This document shows, piece after piece, positions 24,853-35,215 of a stretch of 64,000 bases of DNA. Origin of the DNA: Dyadobacter sp. 50-39 (lineage in GTDB: Bacteria > Bacteroidota > Bacteroidia > Cytophagales > Spirosomataceae); assembly GCA_001898145.1 (NCBI GenBank), contig MKSR01000001.1, positions 173,242 to 237,241 on the forward strand. The letters are read 5' to 3'. The position numbers and the translations under genes were made by a program. Under the pieces are notes generated by a model, which did no database searches, had not been told where the DNA came from, and saw only the letters and a program-made list of their open reading frames with translations. How positions within the stretch are numbered: position 1 is the stretch's first letter; the number at the start of each line of letters is the position of its first letter.

Positions 24853-25704
24853 TCACACGTTCCGGATAGGGTCCCGTTTAGCCAAAACTTCGAGAATCGT
24901 TAAGTCTTCGACCACATTGGATTCTGCGTCATGGTTGTGAAACTCTTCCAGTTTCCTTTTGCGCTTTGTGTCGCTGATGCCTCTGTCCACTTTCTGCCGG
25001 TACTCTGCCAGCGACCGGCAATAATAATGGTTCAGCTGAATCGTATCCACGCTCACGTCGGTCAGTGCCTCTTCAATTGGTACAAAATGCTCGTTCACAC
25101 AAAAGAAGCCGGGCTTGAATTTGAAATAATGTGATTTGAATGCTGACTGCACATGACGTGGCTGGACGATACTTTTGATATGCCGGTTGGGTGGAAAAGA
25201 AGCCTCCGACCGCCGCGTAAAATTCGCCAGTTGGCTGCCCGCAGGCTTTTCGATGTGACCATTGGAACCGAAGATCAGCCACGACACGCCGAGGCCTCCG
25301 TAACGCTCATATTTTTCAAGCAATTGCGACAAGCTCGCGCTTTCATTTTTGGGGACAATAAACTCGTCCATGTCGATAAATGCGATCCACCTTGACCGAT
25401 AACCGAAGTTATCAAGGCAATGCTGGTACGCTTTCACATGCATATTTTGTCCGGGAATGTCCGTTACAGTCGCAAGTTCGCCATATCCCAGCATTTGAAT
25501 TACTTCTCTGACCGGCTGCTTGCTGCCGTTATCATAAATGTAAAAGTGCTCCGCACCGATTTGCCGGTGATAATCCAGCCATTCCCGCAGGTAATCGTTT
25601 TCGTCCTTTACAATGCAGCAAACGGATAAATAATGCGCAGGTTCTCCTTCCACGGGCGCCTGGGTATTTCGGAATTTGGAGAGCAGGTTTTTAAATGAAA
25701 ACAT
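24853..25704 (-). CDS. glycosyltransferase (GT92 / DUF23-like, GT-A fold)
   Basis: The 283-residue protein starts its catalytic domain with YLSVCCIVKDENDYLREWL and FYIYDNGS, the signature of the GT92/Glyco_tranf_2_4 group, and has the metal-binding D-x-D type motif in AFIDMDEFIVP (near residue 110). No membrane segment is seen, so it is probably cytoplasmic. ATG at 25704 was chosen because it gives MFSFKNLLSKF directly before the domain; an upstream in-frame ATG adds 12 residues. The acceptor and sugar are unknown. It is a single gene, convergent with the low-complexity gene. Confidence 0.82.
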   Translation of the reverse strand: MFSFKNLLSKFRNTQAPVEGEPAHYLSVCCIVKDENDYLREWLDYHRQIGAEHFYIYDNGSKQPVREVIQMLGYGELATVTDIPGQNMHVKAYQHCLDNFGYRSRWIAFIDMDEFIVPKNESASLSQLLEKYERYGGLGVSWLIFGSNGHIEKPAGSQLANFTRRSEASFPPNRHIKSIVQPRHVQSAFKSHYFKFKPGFFCVNEHFVPIEEALTDVSVDTIQLNHYYCRSLAEYRQKVDRGISDTKRKRKLEEFHNHDAESNVVEDLTILEVLAKRDPIRNV

Positions 25705-25779
25705 AAATGCCTTGTCGGGTTTGCCGATGATGAATGCCAAAGTTATTGAAAATCGTGATCGGCCGACAAAGTCTACTAC

Positions 25780-26625
25780 TTAGAATTGCGCGGCCACAAG
25801 GCGGTCCAGGAGCGCCTCCGAATACTCCCACAGCTCTCGCGCCAATGCCCGGTTTCTTGCTTGGGCCGAGGGGCGTGCGGGCTTCGAATTCACGAAATAA
25901 AGCCCGGTTAAACCTTGCAGCTCAGGCGCGGTGGCTACATGTACGATGCCCGCGGCGGCTCGCTGGGGTGTGCGGAAAAAGCGCTTGAAATATTTCATAA
26001 ACAAGGCTGTCGCTCCGGTGCCATCGCCGGCAAAGTTGCTCGAAACGACACCGGGATGCACGGCGTTGGAAGTTATGCCAAATGGCGCGAGCCGCTCCGA
26101 AAGCTCATTGGAAAAAAGAATGTTTGCCAGTTTGGAACGGCTGTAAATGAGCAGGTCATGGTAACGCGGCGGGTTGGCCAGTTTGGAGGTCTGGTACCTG
26201 AGCGCGAGTAGATGCGCAGCCGAAGCGAGTGTAACAACCCTGGCCGATTCGGCTGATTTAAGGAGTTCAACCAGCCCGGTAGTTAGTAGGAATGGCCCCA
26301 GATGATTGGTCGCGAATGTGCGTTCTATACCGTCTACGGTGGTTTGCCGGTGCGGCACGATGGCCCCGGCGTTATTCACCAGCAGGTCGATGCGGTGGTA
26401 CCCGGCTTTGATCTCCTGCACAGCCCGGCCGACCGATCCCATGCTGGAAAGGTCGCATTGGATGAAAGCGGTGCTAACGGTATTACCTATCTCGCGTTGG
26501 AGTTCCCGGGCTTTCGCCTCGTTGCGGGCCACCAATATCAGATCATACCCTTTGCGGGCCAGTTCGAGGGCGGTAAAGCGGCCGATGCCCGATGTGGGCC
26601 CGGTAATCAGTGCTGTTTTACGCAT
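25780..26625 (-). CDS. short-chain dehydrogenase (retinol-dehydrogenase-like SDR)
   Basis: The 281-residue protein has the cofactor loop TGPTSGIGR (residues 8-16), NNAGAIVP, the catalytic YxxxK in YSRSKLAN and the following NAVHPGVV segment, placing it with the WWOX/retinol-dehydrogenase-like SDRs. The Arg in VARNEA near the end of strand 2 suggests NADPH preference. The start codon is preceded by the palindrome ATTAATTAAT. It is divergent from Crp/Fnr gene 2 with a 208-base gap, so that regulator could control it. The substrate is unknown. Confidence 0.9.
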   Translation of the reverse strand: MRKTALITGPTSGIGRFTALELARKGYDLILVARNEAKARELQREIGNTVSTAFIQCDLSSMGSVGRAVQEIKAGYHRIDLLVNNAGAIVPHRQTTVDGIERTFATNHLGPFLLTTGLVELLKSAESARVVTLASAAHLLALRYQTSKLANPPRYHDLLIYSRSKLANILFSNELSERLAPFGITSNAVHPGVVSSNFAGDGTGATALFMKYFKRFFRTPQRAAAGIVHVATAPELQGLTGLYFVNSKPARPSAQARNRALARELWEYSEALLDRLVAAQF

Positions 26626-26821
26626 TAATTAATCTGGTCGATTTACAAAGACTGCCGAAATGATCGCCAGCGGTGCGCCCAAGGTAAAAACAGAAACGGA
26701 TCAAAACCACCCGGACCGTCGGTTTTATTTGGCACGACGGGACCGGCAGTCAACCGTATCCTGCATAGTCAGCCCGATATCAGCATCACCAATGACGCCG
26801 TCAATCAGCCCGGATTTTTTA

Positions 26822-26829
26822 TAACTTTG
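26822..26829 (+). promoter_or_regulatory. predicted -7 element upstream of Crp/Fnr gene 2
   Basis: TAACTTTG matches TAnnTTTG and lies only 4 bases before the ATG at 26834. Transcription from it would start at or near the start codon, so the message may be leaderless. No -33 TTTG is present at the normal spacing. The same arrangement (TAnCTTTGGTA just before the start) occurs at Crp/Fnr gene 1. Confidence 0.4.
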
Positions 26830-26833
26830 GTAA

Positions 26834-27433
26834 ATGCATACCGAATTCGAAGATTATCTGGCTTCCCAAACCGATCTGCCAGCCGGGAAAATCCTGCAAA
26901 TCAGCAGCATGGCTACCCTGCGCCGTCTGAAAAGGAACGAAATGCTGCTGAGCGCAGGGGAAGTGTGCCGTTATAAGGTATTTGTCATAAACGGGCTTTT
27001 GCGCAACTTCCATATCAAACCGGACGGCAACGAGCACATCCTCCACTTTTCACCACAGCACACCTGGACACTCGATGTAGAAAGTTATGACAAGCATACC
27101 CCATCGCTGATCAACATCGAAGCGGTAGAAAAGAGTACGGTCCTGCTCTGGGCCAAACCGGACTTCGACCAGTTGCTGAGCGGTATTCCCGAACTTAAAA
27201 AGTTTTCAGAACGGCTTATTTCCCGCACCATTTACAACAACCGCAACCGCATTCTAACCATCCTGAGCAGCACCCCCGAGGAGCGCTACGCCGATTTTGT
27301 AAACGCCTACCCCGACTACCTGGCGCGCTTACCCCTGCGAATGGTAGCGGCCTACCTGGGCATTTCCCTCAAAACCCTTACACGGATCAGACACGCGCAG
27401 CTGCAACGTGAAGCCGGAATTATGGACAAATGA
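26834..27433 (+). CDS. Crp/Fnr-family transcriptional regulator 2
   Basis: The 199-residue protein has the same plan as the first copy: a cyclic-nucleotide-binding-like beta-roll (MLLSAGEVCRYKVFVINGLLRN, PDGNEHILHFSPQHTW) and a C-terminal helix-turn-helix (LPLRMVAAYLGISLKTLTRIR). The two proteins share many residues in the roll and the recognition helix, so they are paralogues. An epimerase/SDR gene follows after 56 bases on the same strand, mirroring the first regulator-dehydrogenase pair. Confidence 0.9.
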   Translation: MHTEFEDYLASQTDLPAGKILQISSMATLRRLKRNEMLLSAGEVCRYKVFVINGLLRNFHIKPDGNEHILHFSPQHTWTLDVESYDKHTPSLINIEAVEKSTVLLWAKPDFDQLLSGIPELKKFSERLISRTIYNNRNRILTILSSTPEERYADFVNAYPDYLARLPLRMVAAYLGISLKTLTRIRHAQLQREAGIMDK

Positions 27434-27489
27434 CCTTGTTTGCCCATTGGGCGGATGTCAATTTTGCATCAAACAAAATTGAAACCAAC

Positions 27490-28398
27490 ATGCGTGTATT
27501 TTTGACAGGAGCCTCCGGATTTGTAGGCTCCGCCATCCTGAATGAACTTTTGAACAACGGACACCAGGTGCTGGGCCTGGTACGCTCCGACGACGCAGTC
27601 CGAAAGCTGGAAGCCGCCGGAGCCTCCCCGCTGCAAGGGGACGTCAATGACACGGAACTGCTCCGGAAAGGGGCAGCAGCTTCCGACGCTGTCATCCACA
27701 CCGCTTTCAATCACGACTTCTCGCAGTTCAAAGCAAGCTGCGAGGCCGACCGTAAAGTAATCGAAACGCTTGGGCAAGCGCTTGCCGGCACGGACAAGCC
27801 ACTGGTGATCACAACCGGGATGGGCCTTTTGCGCTATGACCGGCCGGTCAACGAAGACGATGTGCTGAACGTGAAATCTGACCAGATTCCCCGCGCCGCC
27901 ACCGACGAGGCGGCACACGCAGCAGCTGCCAACGGGGTTGACGTGTACCTTATGCGCCTGCCGCCGAGCGTACACGGCGCCGGCGATCACGGCTTCGTGC
28001 CGATGGTGATTGGTATGGCCAAAGAGAAGGGCGAGTCTGCCTACATCGGCGATGGCAGTAACCAATGGCCGGCCGTCCACCGGTTCGACGCAGCGGTGCT
28101 CTACCGGCTCGTCGTCGAGCAACGTCCGTCGTTGAAAGTACTGCATGCGGTGGCCGAAGAGGGAATTCCTTTCCGGGAAATAGCGGCGGCAATCGGTGCC
28201 GGGCTCGGACTACCCGTGGTAAGCAAAACCGGTGAATCAGCGGCAGCACATTTCACGTGGTTTCAGCATTTTGCGTCGATTGGCTGCGTGGCGTCCAGTG
28301 AGCGAACCCGTGAGATACTTGGCTGGCAACCGGTTGAGCCGGGTCTTTTGGCCGACATCTATTCCGCCGGCTACCTTACAGCTCCCGCATCTCACTAG
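27490..28398 (+). CDS. NAD-dependent epimerase/extended SDR-like oxidoreductase
   Basis: The 302-residue protein begins with the Rossmann motif TGASGFVGS (residues 6-14) and NMR-type segment GHQVLGLVRSDDA. It belongs to the extended or atypical SDRs that act as nucleoside-diphosphate-sugar epimerase-like reductases. The usual YxxxK is not obvious at the expected place (the region around TDEAAHAAAANG lacks it), so the reaction may differ from classical epimerases. ATG at 27490 puts the cofactor strand at the N-terminus. It is 56 bases after Crp/Fnr gene 2, with a -7-like CAATTTTG at 27459-27466 in the gap. Confidence 0.83.
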   Translation: MRVFLTGASGFVGSAILNELLNNGHQVLGLVRSDDAVRKLEAAGASPLQGDVNDTELLRKGAAASDAVIHTAFNHDFSQFKASCEADRKVIETLGQALAGTDKPLVITTGMGLLRYDRPVNEDDVLNVKSDQIPRAATDEAAHAAAANGVDVYLMRLPPSVHGAGDHGFVPMVIGMAKEKGESAYIGDGSNQWPAVHRFDAAVLYRLVVEQRPSLKVLHAVAEEGIPFREIAAAIGAGLGLPVVSKTGESAAAHFTWFQHFASIGCVASSERTREILGWQPVEPGLLADIYSAGYLTAPASH

Positions 28399-28492
28399 CC
28401 GCCGGTTATGCTCCAAACCGATAATTTCAACGGGTAAAACCGGGCCGCTTGTACCGTAACTGGCTGACAGAGCATCGAAATAGATTTCTACT

Positions 28493-30877
<2,385 letters not shown>

Positions 30878-30900
30878 TTCCGTAATTCACCTTGAACATG

Positions 30901-30932
30901 AGCCGGTCGGAAGCAACTCCGGCCGGCTTTTT
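30901..30932 (+). terminator. intrinsic terminator of katG
   Basis: AGCCGGTCGG (30901-30910) pairs with CCGGCCGGCT (30919-30928) with one G-U pair and an 8-base loop, followed by five Ts. It is 23 bases after the katG stop codon and touches the 3' end of the convergent acyl-adenylating gene. Confidence 0.85.
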
Positions 30933-32463
30933 AATGCCTGCGGGATAGCAAAACTCGCAGCTTTTCGTAATCGATCTTTGAGTTGTGCCGCGGATCTCTG
31001 GGAATTTCAGACATGAAAACGACCTCAGTGAATGCATGCTCCATCACCGCCCGGACGGCACTTTGCCGGGAAGCGTCGCTGAGCTCGATCACGGCGGTAA
31101 GCTTTTCGTCAACAAGCATCATCGTCCCTATTTCCACGCCTTCTACGGATTGCAGACGATTCTCATAGAGGAACGTGGACAAAAAACCCTCCTGCGTGCG
31201 GATCAGCGATGAACACCTGCCGGTGAGATAAAGGCTCCCGTCCTCACCCAGGAAACCGCTGTCGCCGGTACGATGCCAGCATGTTGCCCCGACAAAAACC
31301 TTGTTACGTTTCAATGCTTCGGGATTATGCAGGTAGTCGCGCAGCACGTGAGGCCCCGAAACGATGATCTCGCCGATTTCACCCGCTCGCACTTCCAGTT
31401 GCGCGAGCGCTTCGTCATCGGCTGCGGAAATGCTCTCATCGGCGATTTCAATAATCCTGATACTGGCGGCCGCCTCAGTTTTTCCAACATTCAATCCCCT
31501 TTCCGTGTCCGAGCCGATCAGATCGTCCGCAGTAATCATGCTCATCGGTTCGGCTTCGGTGGAGCCATACACGATGCCGATGTGCGCGTCGGGAAATGCG
31601 GCCCGGTAGGCTTTCGCCTCGGAGGGAAAAACGGGTGCGCCGCCTGTCAGTATTTTTTGAATCCCATTCAAAAACAATTGCTTGTTCAGCAAATGCCGGG
31701 ATAACTGTCTTATAAAAAAGGGCGATGCGATGATCGAACTGACTTTGTGCCGGCTGATCTGTGATGCTATTCTCGCCGGGTCCATGGTATTGGGCTTTCT
31801 CGGATTGAAGTCGGCAAGGACAGATGTGGTACCGGCACCCAGGTTCATCAGCAAAACAATGGGTAACACCGGCATGCAAATGTCAGCGACAGTGGAGTTA
31901 AGAAGCGGGATCAATGCCTGAAACTGCTCAAAGAGGAGGCCGTGCGTCCGGATAGCCGCCTTGGGAACGCCCGTGCTGCCGGTGGTGAAGGTAATGAGCG
32001 CGGTATCGTCCGGGCTGGTGTCCGGAAAAGCCGACACCGGTAGGCTGGCATCGAATTTCAAGCCCATATGCAACGGGATCGATCGCAAACCGGGTAGCAG
32101 CCGGGCCAGCACGCGCCCTCTGAAAGTCCCGATGAAGGCCGCACATTGTGCCAGCCGACAGCATTCGCCCAGCCTTTTCACGCTCACCCATTCATCCAGG
32201 AATACCGCCACGGCCCCGATCCTGAATAATGCCAGCACAGTGCGGTACAGATCGCTGCTCATAGGTGCGAACACCAGCACACGATCACCCTTGCGGATGC
32301 CCTTGTGCAGGAAATACGTTGCTGTATGCACGACGGCACTTTCCAGGTCAACGAAAGAAATCGATTTTTCAAGATCGATAATGGCCGGACGGTCTGCATT
32401 CCGCCGGACGGCAGCATGGAAAAGATCGACGATGTTGAAGCGGTCAGCCAAGTTGTTTTCCAT
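30931..32463 (-). CDS. acyl-adenylating enzyme (OleC-like AMP-dependent synthetase/ligase)
   Basis: The 510-residue protein is an ANL-superfamily enzyme. It has the phosphate loop TFTTGSTGVPKAAIRT (about residues 155-170), the adenine motif GIVYGSTEAEPMS, the ribose motif LYLTGRCSSLI and the catalytic Lys in RDPRHNSKIDYEKLR. The RHNxKI tail is characteristic of OleC-like beta-lactone synthetases and related fatty-acyl ligases, so it adenylates a carboxylic acid; thioester formation or beta-lactone closure cannot be told apart here. ATG at 32463 starts before the domain and overlaps the upstream GNAT-like gene by 20 bases. It is the last gene of the seven-gene operon, just before the katG terminator on the other strand. 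Confidence 0.83.
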   Translation of the reverse strand: MENNLADRFNIVDLFHAAVRRNADRPAIIDLEKSISFVDLESAVVHTATYFLHKGIRKGDRVLVFAPMSSDLYRTVLALFRIGAVAVFLDEWVSVKRLGECCRLAQCAAFIGTFRGRVLARLLPGLRSIPLHMGLKFDASLPVSAFPDTSPDDTALITFTTGSTGVPKAAIRTHGLLFEQFQALIPLLNSTVADICMPVLPIVLLMNLGAGTTSVLADFNPRKPNTMDPARIASQISRHKVSSIIASPFFIRQLSRHLLNKQLFLNGIQKILTGGAPVFPSEAKAYRAAFPDAHIGIVYGSTEAEPMSMITADDLIGSDTERGLNVGKTEAAASIRIIEIADESISAADDEALAQLEVRAGEIGEIIVSGPHVLRDYLHNPEALKRNKVFVGATCWHRTGDSGFLGEDGSLYLTGRCSSLIRTQEGFLSTFLYENRLQSVEGVEIGTMMLVDEKLTAVIELSDASRQSAVRAVMEHAFTEVVFMSEIPRDPRHNSKIDYEKLRVLLSRRH

Positions 32464-33454
32464 ACAAAACGTAGTTTCGGTAACGGATACCCGAAAAATT
32501 GGCCGACAGCTTCGTCGAAGTGCCCTGCTCGTAAATAAATGAATGAATGGCGCTGGCATAACCCAGCTCCGCAGCTTTGCGGTAAATCACATTGCCGATC
32601 ACATGTCCCAGGCCTCTCCATACCGGATCGGGATGCCGGGCGAGCGTCTTGACGATCAGGGACTTATTTTTCACATTGTAAAAATCATGGATGCAAAAGA
32701 AGTAGCCGATCAGATTACCTGCCGCGTCCTCAGCCAGCAATGTCAGTTCGGGATTGATGTAGTCTTTCGTTTGCCTGTACTTTTTCATAAATGCCTCCCT
32801 GCTGATGGGGGTGTATAGAAAATTTTTCCTGAAAGCCAGCAGGTTAAAATCAAAAACCCGACCGATTTCCGTTTCGAAGTCAGCCAGGTCAATGGCCCTG
32901 ATCCTCACTCCCAGCGCACGTAATTCCCGCTCGCGAAGCAGAATCTCTGGGCTGTCGGGCTCCAATCCGTAGTCGATGTTGCTATAATATTGCGCGATGG
33001 GTTCGAAACCGGCCATTCTGAACTGTGCATTATAATACAAGTGATGGCAGGGCTCGGTAAAAAACAACGGATTTTGATGATCAGCCAGGAAACGATAGGC
33101 CTCCCAGGTGCTGCCGTTCATTGGCCCGACGAGCTGCTTGCCACCCCAGGATTTGACCGTCGAAACCATGTGTGCCAGCAGTTCGGACGCATACTCGTCG
33201 CAGTCGGCACATTCATAGTTCCCGATTGCAAAGGCGTGCTCACCCTGGTATTTCAGCAATGGGTTGTCATAAATACTCGCCCTGGCTACTGCATGGTCCC
33301 CGTCCTTTAATACGTAACACGCCCTGAGAAAGTCGATAGGAATGCTATCCGGCATTCTGAATCGCAGGCTGTCCGGCGGGTAAATGCGGCTAGGCAATCC
33401 GGTGAACATGTGAAAGTCCTGATCGCCCGGCCGGGTGGAAGTGATTGTGATCAT
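32444..33454 (-). CDS. GNAT-like N-acyltransferase protein
   Basis: The 336-residue protein resembles the large two-lobed GNAT relatives of unknown substrate. The N-terminal lobe has EHAFAIGNYECADCDEYA and GPMNGSTWEAYRF, typical of conserved proteins found near lipid or natural-product genes. The C-terminal lobe has a GNAT-like core: LTLLAEDAAGNLIGYFFCI, then the acyl-CoA-loop candidate RHPDPVWRGLGHVIGNVIY. It should be cytoplasmic and might transfer an acyl group to an amine. It starts inside the upstream kinase-like gene (ATGA overlap at 33451-33454) and overlaps the next gene by 20 bases. The assignment is by general pattern only. Confidence 0.65.
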   Translation of the reverse strand: MITITSTRPGDQDFHMFTGLPSRIYPPDSLRFRMPDSIPIDFLRACYVLKDGDHAVARASIYDNPLLKYQGEHAFAIGNYECADCDEYASELLAHMVSTVKSWGGKQLVGPMNGSTWEAYRFLADHQNPLFFTEPCHHLYYNAQFRMAGFEPIAQYYSNIDYGLEPDSPEILLRERELRALGVRIRAIDLADFETEIGRVFDFNLLAFRKNFLYTPISREAFMKKYRQTKDYINPELTLLAEDAAGNLIGYFFCIHDFYNVKNKSLIVKTLARHPDPVWRGLGHVIGNVIYRKAAELGYASAIHSFIYEQGTSTKLSANFSGIRYRNYVLYGKQLG

Positions 33455-34107
33455 AAGAGCAGACAGAGGGATGAAACGACACTGGCCGGAATGGTGAAAT
33501 TATCCATTCCCTTCACTCCCACCCCCTCGGCCGCAGTAGCCGCAAGGGATATCAGCAGCGCCGGGAATGCGCCTGGCAACGGAGCGCCCAAAGCAGGTAT
33601 TGCCACCACCGTCACCAGCAAGGCACTCGTGAAAAATGCCAGCGAACCGGTCGCCGACTTTCCGCACCCCATTATCCGGTACCTGCCAAAAGGGAAACGT
33701 TTGCCGGCAAGCGCCGCAACCGGATCGCAAATAGCCAGGATCAGGATCGGCAGGTAAAAGATAATGAGCCCCCTGCCTGCCATCTGATATACCAGAAAAA
33801 GCAGGTAGACGATTACCGGAAACAAAATGCTGCCATACGAAAACCGGTCGATCGCGTTGATGGATGGAAGCCATCCGAATTTCAGGCTCGCCAGCAGGAT
33901 CACCAGGAAGCTGGAACACAGAAACAGCACCTGCCAATGGCTGGTAAGTACGACCGGAAAAAGCAAGGTCAGCAGTCCGGTGCCGATATGAACGATCTTG
34001 CGCGTCCATTCAGCCCTGATTTTTCCAAAATGGTAGAGCAATTCTGCCAGAGCGAACAGCGCCAGAAAGCAGCAGGCAAGCAAAAGCGGTTGAATGATCT
34101 CTTTCAT
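33451..34107 (-). CDS. dolichol/phytol kinase-like membrane protein (diacylglycerol kinase DGK1/SEC59/VTE5 type)
   Basis: The 218-residue protein is made of about six to seven membrane helices. Family signatures are EWTRKIVHIGTGL after the first helix, LAICDPVAALAGKRFPFGR in the middle and the C-terminal AATAAEGVGVKGMDNFTIP, which match CTP-dependent dolichol, phytol and diacylglycerol kinases. In those enzymes a lipid alcohol is phosphorylated at the membrane. It sits in the operon with a prenyltransferase and an HMG-CoA reductase, which favours a polyprenol or terpenoid alcohol as substrate (inference). It is 18 bases downstream of the DUF3419 gene and shares an ATGA overlap with the next gene. 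Confidence 0.75.
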   Translation of the reverse strand: MKEIIQPLLLACCFLALFALAELLYHFGKIRAEWTRKIVHIGTGLLTLLFPVVLTSHWQVLFLCSSFLVILLASLKFGWLPSINAIDRFSYGSILFPVIVYLLFLVYQMAGRGLIIFYLPILILAICDPVAALAGKRFPFGRYRIMGCGKSATGSLAFFTSALLVTVVAIPALGAPLPGAFPALLISLAATAAEGVGVKGMDNFTIPASVVSSLCLLL

Positions 34108-34125
34108 AGCTAATGTGATAGTGCG

Positions 34126-35211
34126 TTACCGGATTTGGTCGACGATGAAGCTTTTGTAAAAAAAGCCTTTGTCGACTGCTGTCAAACGTTCGGCTTCCTG
34201 CTGTCTGAACTCAGAGATTCCGGGCAGTATCTCCGAAATGCGGCGCGGTACCATCAGGTTCCAGTAAGCGAGCCGCCCGGCCGGCTCCGTGCCAGCGACG
34301 AGCGCCTGCGCCGTTTCAAGGAACAGGTCCGGGGCCATGTACTCGAAGATATCAGAGAGGTTCATGCAGTGAAATTTTCCGTATTGCCCGATCGCGTGCT
34401 GGGCAAATCCCTCCTTCAAATGCAGCCGGCCCAGATTCTCGCGAACGAGCGCATAATTTGCCTTTTGAAGGTAATGCGGCAAAAGGCCATCGAAACTACC
34501 GGTGAGTGTGTAGCGTAAAATGAAGTTATCCTGGGCCGCCACCGAGGTGAGATGTGCCTCGGCCTTTTCAAAGATAAACCGTGAAACGGAGCCCTGTACC
34601 TGCTTCTGAAACTCGGGATCACGCCCATATTTGCCCATGACATATTTGCTGAAAAAGATACGGAACAGCAGCCGCCAGCGCCAGGTATTCCAGCGGGTAT
34701 CATAAAAATGCCGCTGCCCGTCGGCCGTCATGTTTGCAAACAGCGCCTGCACGACCTTCCTTGAATGAATCCAGGGTAATATTTTTCCGCTGAAAAGCTG
34801 GAAATACTTTTCAAACTTCCCCTGGTGAATTACACCGCCTTCGATCATTTGCTGGTTGGATTCCCAATATGCGCGGCAGCCGCTACTTAGCTGGCTTTTG
34901 AGCAGATGGAAACATTTGATCCTGTCTTCGGAGGGCGAAAACCCCAGGAAAGCCAGCGCCTCTTCCCATTCCAGGTTTTGAATGCATACCTTCTTCAACT
35001 CAATCAGAAAGAGCTGTATGCGGTTAATGTCCACTGCAACGACCAGCACGGGATCGGTCACCAGAAACGAAAAGCTATTGTCCCCCGCAGACCCGATCGA
35101 CAGGATTTTGCTTCCCGGCGCAGGCGATAAGCCGGCCAGCAGGATATCCGCATCCTCCCAGCAGTTGGCGTACCGGATGATTTCAAAATTGACCTTTTGG
35201 GTTAAATCCAT
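34126..35211 (-). CDS. DUF3419 family protein (BtaA-like S-adenosylmethionine-dependent transferase)
   Basis: The 361-residue protein begins with FEIIRYANCWEDADILL, the DUF3419 signature, followed by a Rossmann SAM-binding loop at residues 36-48 (ILSIGSAGDNSFSFL) and VAVDINRIQLFLIELKK. The C-terminal part has FHCMNLSDIFEYM and LAYWNLMVPR. Characterised family members (BtaA) move the 3-amino-3-carboxypropyl group of SAM onto diacylglycerol, making the betaine-lipid head group. No BtaB-like N-methyltransferase follows here, so the product would remain unmethylated or differ from DGTS. It is 4 bases downstream of the PEP-synthase-like gene. Confidence 0.82.
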   Translation of the reverse strand: MDLTQKVNFEIIRYANCWEDADILLAGLSPAPGSKILSIGSAGDNSFSFLVTDPVLVVAVDINRIQLFLIELKKVCIQNLEWEEALAFLGFSPSEDRIKCFHLLKSQLSSGCRAYWESNQQMIEGGVIHQGKFEKYFQLFSGKILPWIHSRKVVQALFANMTADGQRHFYDTRWNTWRWRLLFRIFFSKYVMGKYGRDPEFQKQVQGSVSRFIFEKAEAHLTSVAAQDNFILRYTLTGSFDGLLPHYLQKANYALVRENLGRLHLKEGFAQHAIGQYGKFHCMNLSDIFEYMAPDLFLETAQALVAGTEPAGRLAYWNLMVPRRISEILPGISEFRQQEAERLTAVDKGFFYKSFIVDQIR

Positions 35212-35215
35212 TTTG

